NCBI GenBank assembly: GCA_026770585.1
Contig: MU646407.1
Span: forward strand, 95,368 to 132,074
Direction: 5' to 3'
Source: Baffinella frigidus
Taxonomy: Eukaryota > Cryptophyceae > Cryptomonadales > Baffinellaceae
Length of the DNA stretch: 36,707 nucleotides
In this document: in pieces, positions 9,001 to 19,300 of the stretch
Layout: each line of letters starts with the position of its first letter
Numbering within the stretch: position 1 is the first letter of the stretch
Notes under the pieces: generated by a model
Database searches by the model: none
What the model saw: only the letters and a program-made list of their open reading frames with translations
What the model was told of the DNA's origin: nothing
Made by a program: the position numbers and the translations under genes

Positions 9001-12000
9001 GTTGGAGAATGGAGGGATGAAGATAGGGTTGAGGGGTTGAGGTTTGTAGAAATAAGGGGATGGTTTTGGAAGAGATGTGCGGGGGCAGAGCCGGGCGAGC
9101 CCCCTGGTACCCTACCCTAAACTCTAAGGTAGCACGCGCGCAACCGCACTATTCTATTTCGTGTGTCCGCAACTATTCCGCAACTATTAATGCGTCATAA
9201 TATCAAGTTATTCAACGCCCTGCTGGTACCCTAAACCCTAAACCCTAAACCCTAAACTCCAAACCTTAAAGCGGGAACCCCAATCCCCAATCCCCAAGCC
9301 ATACACCCTAATCCCCAAATCCCAAACCCCTAATCCCTAAACCCCAAACCCAACACCTTCAAATCAGGAAGGCATCTACGCGCAACTCGAGTCCCTCCCG
9401 CTGTCCAGACTCGAAGCCGAACCCTAATCCAACCCCTAAATCAGTGCGGCGCGTAACATGTGTCCCCAAACCCCCAACTGTAAACTCTGGTCCCTGAACC
9501 CAAATCCTGATTTTCACAGAAGCCACCAATGATAAATCAGGTGCGGAGATACGCGCAACTAGAATCGCTCCCGCTCGCAGGCTTCGACGCCTGACCCTAA
9601 TCCAAAAAAGAAAAATCAATGCGGTTCATAACCTGTGACCCCAAACTCGATTTTCACATGTACCACACACCATAAATCAGGTACGCGTCTACGCGCAACT
9701 TGAGTCCCTCCCGCTGGCGGGGCTGGACGCATCCACCCCCTCAACGCTCAACTCTCAACCCTCAACCCCAAACCCTCAACCCCAAACCCCAAACCCTAAA
9801 CCATTACTTTCTCGGAACCTGAATCACCCATCCCTGAAACAGGTGCAGATCTACGCGCAACTGGAATCGCTCCCGCTCGCAGGGCTGGACGCCTAACCCA
9901 AATCCCCAAACCCTAAACCGATGCGGCTCGTCACCCGTACAGGTTCGCCTCAAACCCTAAGCCCTAAAACAGGTGCGGATATACGCGCAGCTAGAGTCTC
10001 TTCCGCTGGCAGGGCTGGACGCATGGCCAGATGAGGACAGAGACGAGGGCCCCAACGTCGCTGAGGCATTTCCCCCGAACCTCAAACCCCAAACACTAGC
10101 GCTGCGCGCGCGCGCAGCGCTAGTGGGTGTAGGGTGTAGGGTTTATTGGGCCCAACGTCGCTAAGGCACTCCCCCTAACCCAATCCAGGCGGGTCAAGTC
10201 CTCTATTTAAATGTCGGCGGTAGGCGCGCGTCCAGGGTTGTACGGGAGTTGGTCACGTCCCAGCCTGAAAAGTGGTAGGCGCATCCAGTGATTTCCCACC
10301 AGAAATGCTTTACGTGTATAAAGAACCCTTAAACCCTAAACCCTAAACCCTAAACCCTGAACCGTGGGCCCTAAACCGTAAAGCCTGAAGCCTAAACCCT
10401 GAACCCTGACCCCTAACCACTAAACACTAAAGCAGGTGCTGGATGACGAGGAGATCTTTTCGGGAGAGGAGGGGCCAGAGTCGATTGTTCTGCGACTATT
10501 GAATTGAATATCTCGTTTCCGTAGGGAACTGGAGCCTTTCCTTGAGAAATGAGGCTAACGGCTCCAATTCCCGCAGGTTCTGGATGACAAGGGCATCTTT
10601 TCGGGAGAGGAAGAACCTGAGGAGGCGTGGGACGACGAAGAGGAGGTACCCCCAACCCCTCACATTTACCCAATCCAGGGTTTTTACCTAATCCGGTTTA
10701 GAGTTCAGGTTCAGAGTTGAGTCGTGTGGGGTTTCCCTAAACCCAGAGCCCTAAACACGAAACACGAAACGTTTCTCGGGGAGGAAGCGCCAGAGGAGGC
10801 CTCTTCGGGACGAGGAGGAGGAGGTTACCTCCTCCGTTTAGGTTAAACCCTAAACCCTAATCCCTAAACCCCAAACCATAAACCCTGAACCCCAAACCCT
10901 GAACCCTAAACCCTGAACCCCAAATCATAATCCCTAAGCTTTAAACCCTAAGCCCCAAAGGGGTCACCTAATTTAGGGTATACATAATCCACCCTGCCTG
11001 ACCTCTCAACTCTCTCACCAGGAGCGGGACATGGGCGGAGCGTATTCCGACGACGAGGATGAGTGGGTCGAGACGTGCGAGACGGTCGTCGACATGGATG
11101 ACCTCCACGGGAAGGAGGCCATCGGCGTCATCGAGGTAGCCCTGCAACCCGAAACACCAGCCCCTAGACCCTGTAGGGTTTCGAACCTTGACGGTGCAGA
11201 AGAGCTACAATCTAGCGCCGCGCGCGCGCGCGCGCGAAGCGCTAGTGAAGAGCTAAACACTATCGCTTCGCGCGGCCCTACAGGGTGTAGGGGTTGAGGG
11301 TTGAGGGTTGAGGCGGAGACGGTCGTGGATATGGACGACCTCCACGGCAAAAAGGCCATTGGCGTCATCGAGTTATGTGGCTTGAGGTTTGGGGGTGAGG
11401 GCTTAGGGAGTGGGGTCTGAATTTTGGGGTGTAAATCCTTCCCCCTTCGGCCATCTCCAGCACTCTAACACCTACCTCTCGAACCCTAAACCCAACCCTC
11501 TAAACCCGAACACCAAACACCAAACACCAAACACCAAACACCAAACATCAAACACCAAACACCAAACACCAAATACCAAACCCTAAACACTACACCCGAA
11601 CCCCAAACCCCTACACTCGAACCCCCAAACCCCAAACCCCAAACCTCAAAACCCAAAACTCTAAACCCTAAACCCTAAACCCCAAACCCCAAACCCTAAA
11701 CCCTAAACCCCAAACCCCAAACCCCAAACCCCAAACTGCCAGGACCGTGAAAGGGAGAACCTCGCCAAAGTTTTCCGGAGCAAGGTGCAAACCCCACACC
11801 CTCATCCCTAAACTATAAACCACACACCATAAACCATAAACCATGAACCATATACCATATACCATAAACCATAAACCATATACCATAAATCCCTACACCC
11901 TAACCCCCAAACCCCAAACAATCAGGTGCTGGAGGGCACGCGCAAGATCGCGTCAATCACCCTCAAGCCCGTCCGCGCGGTAAACATACCCAAACCCCAA

Positions 12001-12236
12001 ACTCCAAATCCTGAAACATTAACCTTGAACCCTGAACCCTAGACCCCACACCCTAAACTTCAAATCCTGAGCAGGTTAAAAAAGGGTACAACCGAATGCG
12101 TAGCAACGTGAGTTCTCGGGGGAAGCAGCCCCAAGATCACGAAGCGGCGGGGGGAGACGGGGTCGAGTCGGGGGTGAACCATAAACCCTACACCCTAAAC
12201 CCTGAACCCTGACCCCTAAACCCTGAACCCTGAACC

Positions 12237-12268
<32 letters not shown>

Positions 12269-13333
12269 ACCCTAAATCATCAACCCCAAACCCTACACCC
12301 TAACCCAGGAGGGGGACTCGGACGAGTCAGACCCTTCGGACGAAGACGAACTCCAAGGTTTGATGAAACCCCTTTATCCACCCTACACCCTACACCCTAC
12401 ACCCTACACCCTACTCCCTGCACCCTGCACCCTGCACCCTACACCCTACACCCTACACCCCGCACCCCACACCCCACACCACTCACCCCACACCCCACAC
12501 CCCACACCCCACACCCCACACCCCACACCCCACACCCCACTCCACACACCCCACCCATATAAACCCGTTAATCACGACCCCCACACCCCACACCCCACGC
12601 AGAGTCGAAACCCTCGCGCGCAGCGGAGGAGTAGATGAAGGACGCTGAACCTGAACCCTCAACCCCAAACCATACACTGTACACGCTACATCCCAAACAC
12701 CGTATACAACCCACACCCACTCTAAACCCCAAACACCGTAACCCCCAAACGCAAAGTCCAAACCCTCGCGGGCGTCGGAGGAGGAAGAGATGGAGCACGC
12801 GCCCGAGCAGCCCCTGAGCCTAGAAACGAGTGCTGCCTCAACGGTTTTCGCGCGTGGCCAAACCCCTTCACCCTAAACCCCACACCCCACACCCCACACC
12901 CCACCCAGATTCGAAACCCTCACGGGCGTCGGAGGAGGAGATGGAGGACGCATCCCCCCCACCCTTCCTGGTGTGGGTGTTGAGGCCCTACACGGGTACA
13001 CAATCTGACCCCCAAACCCCAAACCACGCAGATCCGAAACCCTCGCGGGCGTCGGAGGAGGAGATGGACGGCGAGCAGGTCCCCATCGACGAGCGCGAAC
13101 TCGTGGAGCTGGTCGAGGCCGCCCTCGCGCTGCCGTTGGACGCGCGGGAGGGGAAGCACACTCTCCGCCCCGCGGGGCCGCTGGTGATGCTCCTCTACCC
13201 TTCTGCCCTGAACCCTCAATATCAATCCCCATTTCCCGAACCCAACCTAAACCCCATACCCCCATCCCCAAAATAGGTAATGCTGCTCTACCCGGGCACG
13301 CGGCCCTGAACCCCCAACCTTCAACCCTAAACC

Positions 13334-13372
<39 letters not shown>

Positions 13373-16300
13373 GCCCTCAACCCTAAACCCTAAACCCTAA
13401 ACCCTAAGCCCTGAACCCTAAACCCTAAACCCCAAACCCTAAACCCTAAACCCTGAACCCTAAACCCTAAACCCCGTCCCCAACCACCCCCCCCCTTAAA
13501 ACCGCCCCCTAAACCCAAAACGCAGGTAATGTTGCTGTACCCGGGCACGCGGCGCGGGCAGCAGCTGAAAAGACTCTTCGATTCCCTGGAAGATGGCACG
13601 GCGTCAACAGGTAGGCCCTAAACCCTCCACCCTAAACCCTAAACCCTTATCGTTTAGGGTTGCGTTTAGGGTTTCGTGAAGAGGGCACCGCATTGCGAGG
13701 TGATGTCAGCCCATAGGGAACTGGAGCCATCTGCCTAATTCCTGGAGGAAAATATCCAATTCCCTGTGGTGGCGAGTGTTTAGATCGGATACTCGGCGGG
13801 ATGAAAGCAGCTGAAAGGACTCTTCGATTCCCTCGCAGAGGGTACCGCCTCGCGAGGTTCACCCTAAACCCTAAACCCAAATATAACCCCACCCGGGTCA
13901 GTCAACCGCGATACGTATGACCAGGGGGCACTCTCTCTCTCACTGAGCGCATAACCTGTCCTGCTCGAGCACAACCTGTTGGTAGCATAACCTGTTCAGA
14001 TCATAACCTGTTCGTATCTTCCAGGGGCGGCGGGGGGCATGACCTCGCGGTGCATCGCTGCATAAGGCAGATACAGCCTGTAGGGCAAATGTCATAAATC
14101 AAACACATTTTCCTACCGGGAGGTTGTGAGCCTCGTTGTCTAATCCCTATGCCGAGGATAACCGTGACTGGTGCGGTGGCAGGGGCGGCGGGGGGCATGG
14201 CATCGCGGTGCATATCGGCGCTCTCAAGAAAGGAGATCCGCGTCGTCCTCGAGACCATCCTCGCCCACCAGCGCAACATCCGCGGGTGAACACTAAACCC
14301 TAAACCCAAGATCCTAGATCCTGGACTCTAAACCTCAAACTCCTGAACCCTGAACCCGGAACCCAACCCACCGGCAACATGTTTCGGCAAACCCCTGCAC
14401 CCTCAAACCTAAATCCTAGACCCCAACCCCCAAACCCCAACCCCCGCAGCCCAAACACCCAACACTCCCATCCCCAAACCCCAAACCCCAAACCCCAGGG
14501 AAGCGCGGGGCGCGACGCGGCTGGCGCTTCTTGGAAACGACCTCTACGTCCACAACGTCGTTCAGGTTGCGAGCCCCCCCACGTACAATAGATGTATGGC
14601 ATATGAATTAGATGTATATACTATACTATACTATACTATACTATACTATACTTTACTATACTAAACTATACAGTACTATACTGTACTAAACTATACTAAA
14701 CTATACTCAACTATACTATACTATACTATACTATACTATACTATACTATACTGTAGATGTATAGACAAAACAATAGATTTATAGATTATACAAAGGAACG
14801 ACCGCTACATCCACAACGTCGTTCAGGTTGCGAGCCTCCCTCATATACAATAGATGTATAGACACTAAGATGGAAGTATACATTGTAAAATATATATGTA
14901 TAGAGTATACAACAGTATACAATAGATGTGTAGACTATACAACAGAATGACCTCACATCCGCAACGTCGTTCAGGTTGCGAGTCACCCCCCCATCCACAA
15001 TAGATGTGTGGAATATAAAATATAAGTATAGACTATACACTAGATGTATTGACCATAGATGCATGGACAAGAGATGCATTGACGATGGACAACGTGGTTC
15101 AGGAGTGTCCCCTACACCTCAAACCCTAAACCCTAAACCCTAAACCCTAAACCCTAAACCCTAAACCCTAAACCCTAAACCCTAAACCCTAAACCCTAAA
15201 CCCTAAACCCTAAACCCTACACCCTCAAATCTCAACACTAAACCCTAAAACCTAAACCCTAAACCCTAAACCTTAAAACGTAAACCCTGAACCCTAAACC
15301 CTAAACCCTAAACCCTAAACCCTAAACCCCAAACCCTGAACCCTAACCCCTACAACGTGGTGCAGGAGTACGCGGAGCTGCGTCTGCAGAACCACTCGAA
15401 AGAGTGGGAGACAGACCCGCCGATCCGATTCTTGATCGTGCCTGTCGGCAAGCGCGGGAGGGACCTCTCCATCTCCCTCCACCTTGCGGGGCTGGACCCC
15501 ACCTATTCGGCGCTCTTCTTCCAGGTACACCCCAAACCCCAAACCTTAACACCAAACCTATTTAAACCCTAACCCCCAACCCCTAAACCCATGCAAAATC
15601 AAACCAGGGGCAGAACTGGCTGCAGGCGCTGGATAGCGAGGAGCAGTGGCGCGACGCCGACGGCGGGGACGTCCTCGAGCGCATCGAACGGTACGCGCCG
15701 GGTTACACTTTCGGGAAGACCATCCAGCCGCAGGGCCTTGAGGTTGAATTCAGGGTCAGTTTTGAGTTGTGGTCTCTCGAGTGGTGGCACCCCCCGTGGC
15801 AACCCCCAAACCCCAAACCAGTTATGCACCCGGCGTGGGGGACACGCTGAAGCTGAACATTGCAGAGGCGTTCCTTAACATCCCAACCCTAAATCCCAAA
15901 CCTAGAGTGTAGGGGTTGGGGTTCTAGTTCTAGCTCTAATCCCCAACCACTGGAACCAGGTATGCACATGGCGCGGGGGGCATGATGAAGCTCAACATTG
16001 CAGATGTGTTCCTTAGACCCCTAAAACTGAAACCCCCAAACCCTGACCCAGGTACGTGCCCTAAACTCTAAACCCAAGCCCCAAGGCCTGAACTCTTAAC
16101 CTCAATTCCCAAAAGAGGTACGTGCGGGAGACACGAGGCGTTGGTGACGTCTTCGAAGATGCAGGATGTTAGGTCTCAACCCTGAACCCTAACCCCAAAT
16201 CCCGAAACACCAAACCAGGCGCGGGAGGCACGCTGAAGCTCAACATCGTAGAAGGGTCCGTGACAACCCAAACCCTAAACTCTAATCCAGGTACATCCGT

Positions 16301-19300
16301 TCAGGCATACGTGCCCCACACCCCACAAACCACACCCAATCTCTTAACTCAACCCCCTGTAATGCAGGTACGTACACGGGGCGGGGGAAACGCTGAAGTT
16401 GAACATCGCAGAGGCGTTCGTGACATGCACCGACGAAGCCTCCCCACCCACCGGTGAATCCCCAAACCCCACGATCTGTCCCGGTGCAGTTGACTAAACC
16501 CGGCAGGTTTTGAACCAGGACGGTATCCAACCCGGGCCGTTTTTGTACCGTGCGAGGATGTATTTAGTTAACTGCAGTCGGAGGTCCGGCGCGGACACGC
16601 TGAAGCTCAACATTGCTGAGCAATGTGTTTTCGTGACATTCACCGACGAGGCCTCCCCACCCGCCGGTGAAACCCTAAACCCTAAGCCCCAACCCCCAAA
16701 CCGAGCGCTCCAAACCATAAACCTTAAACCTTGAACCCGAAACCCGAAACCCGGATCCCTCAACCCGGATCCCTAAACCCTGTACCCTGAACCCTCAATC
16801 CTTATCCTTGAGGGGGCGGGCCCGCCGGGGGACCGGAGCGGATCGTGCATTTGACTGTTCCTGGCAGGTTTTGTACCTGGACGGTATCCGAATCTGGGCT
16901 GGTTTTGTACGGGTTTGTACCAAGACCGTGCAGATGTGAACCAGGACATTTTCGCATTAGTCTACTGCTTCCGCAGGTCTTGGGCCCGCTTCCAAAGTCA
17001 ACCCTGGGTTGATGTAAACCCCGTGTGCGCCGTAGGGGACCGGCCTGCCGGGGGGCAATTCGTGCAGTTGATTGAACCCGGCACGGTTTGTACCAGGACG
17101 GTATCCACCCCTGCAGGTTCTGTACCATGAAATGAAATATTGAGTGAAGTGGTTTCGCAGGAGTCGGGGGATCGGGCGCGCCGGAGCAGATCGTCCAGCA
17201 GCGCGCCCTTCCCTTCCTTCTCACGGTTGCGATTCGCAAAACCCGAAACCCAAAACCCTCAACCCTAAATCCCAAAGCTCAAACCCCCAACCCTAAACCC
17301 TAAACCCTAAACCCTAAACCCTAAACCCTAACCCTAAACCCTAAACCCTAAACCCTAAACCCTAAACCCTAAACCCTAAACCCTAAACCCTAAACTCTAA
17401 ACCCTAAACCCCAAACGCCACGGCAGGTAGCGATTCGAGCGGAGCCGGTAGGCGAAGATCGCCGCGAACCCCCGCCGACCCTCGATGTACGCCCGAAACC
17501 CCGAAACCCTCAAACCTAAACCCTCAACCCTTAATCCTGAACCTTCGGCCCTGAAGGATGTTAACACCCGCCCTCCGAAGAGGCTTGGTGTGTTGCTGTA
17601 TGGCCGCGTTGGTACCGACAAAGGTCTTTCTCCCTTCTGGACCTTGATCAATACGGTCTCACACTGGCGCTCCGCTGCAGGTACACTTGGATCTGTGGGT
17701 GGCGGTAGGGCAGGGCGACTACGTGAAGACCTCTTCTACAGGGGTGCATTCGGACATTCTCCTGCGGCGATACAACCCTCTCCCCCTCTCGCCGAGTCCT
17801 GGAGCAGGTCTCCCTCCCTCCCAGATTTGTACTAAACCCTAAACCCTACACTCTGAACCTAAACCCCTAAACCTCTAAACCCTACACTCCAACCCCCAAA
17901 CCCTACACCTAGACCTTTCAACCCTCAACCCTGACCTCCAAATTTTGGTGTCTCGAGCAGGGAGCGGGAAGGGTCTGGGGCAGAGCGTGGGACAGCACGC
18001 GGGGGCCGCGCCGATGGAGGTACGATCAACCTTGAGTTTGGACTTTGTGACACCGATCCGCCCGCTCAACTTAGGATTACATGGGAAACCCTGAACCCTG
18101 AACCCCACACCCTGAACCCTGAACCCTAATCCCTCAACCCTAAAAACGAACCCCTAAACCCGTATCCCTAAACACTAAACCCTAAACCCTCAACCCCAAA
18201 CCCAACCCCAAAAAAACCAAACCCCGAAAATCTCAACACAGAGCCCTAAAAGCTCAAACCTAACCCCCAACCCTGAGGTACAAGTAGTGCTGGCGCGGGG
18301 GCTGAAAATCCGCAGCAAGCGTCTCTCCTCTACCTCAAACCCTAAACCCTCAACCCTCACCCTCAACAACCCTCAACGCCAAACCCCTAATTCCTAAACC
18401 CTAAACCCTACCCGAAACCAAAAAAAAATAACTCCAAACCCTAAACCCCAAACCCAACCCTTCAGGTGCAAGCAGTGCTAGCGCGGGAGCTGAAGATCAG
18501 CAGCAAGCGCCTCTCCGCGGCCATGACCATCACCCCGAGTGGCACCGGCAGCCAGGTTCGCGCGGACGTCAACAAGTGAGCCCCTCACCCCGCCAGATGG
18601 ATCGACACATCCACTTTTGTTTCAGGGAACATCCCCAGAAAAGTGAAGTCAACGACGCCAGATCTGGCGTGGTTAAGGCGTCGGTTTCCCTCGAGGCCTC
18701 TGGCGTGGAACTCATAACCCATCATCCCGAAGAGACCTCACCCCAGTCGATCGGTTAACCCCAAACCCTAAAAGCTGAAACCGCAAAGCCTGACAGGCTG
18801 ATCTGCACGGCATCCCCACCCTCCGCGCGCGCGCCCCTCCGCGCCCCGCACTTCAGGTGCGACCTTTGCTGACGATCGGGCTTCAGGTGCGACCTTTGCT
18901 GACGATCGGGCTTAGGGTTGCGACCCTTGCGCTGCAGTGTTAGGGTTCAGCATTTAGCGATTGGGGGTTTGGGATTGGGGGTGTGGGGTTGAGCGGTTTA
19001 GGTCCAGTGATTAGTGTTTAGTGTGTGGGGTTGAGGATTTAGGTATATATCAGGCGCGCAGTCACACGCTGAGCTGCACGGTCTCTCATCACTCCGCGCC
19101 CCGCACTCCAGGAGCGAACATTGTTCATAGAGTCAGTGAGACCTTTGTTGATGGGGTTTGGGGTTCAGCGTCTGGGGTTGGGGTTTTGAGGGTATCATTT
19201 TCTCCGTCAAGTATCATTTTTGTAAAGCAACGCCATCCCCCCCGTGGTGGTCGACGGCGTGACCCTCAACACTAAACACTAATCACTCAACCCTATACCC

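Noticed and set aside
12360-12817. Proline/histidine/threonine-rich ORFs (TPHPTPHTPHP, TLHPTPYTL and similar) as low-complexity proteins
   Set aside because: They are translations of the heptamer arrays in three frames and are bounded by splice sites of the PACS gene.
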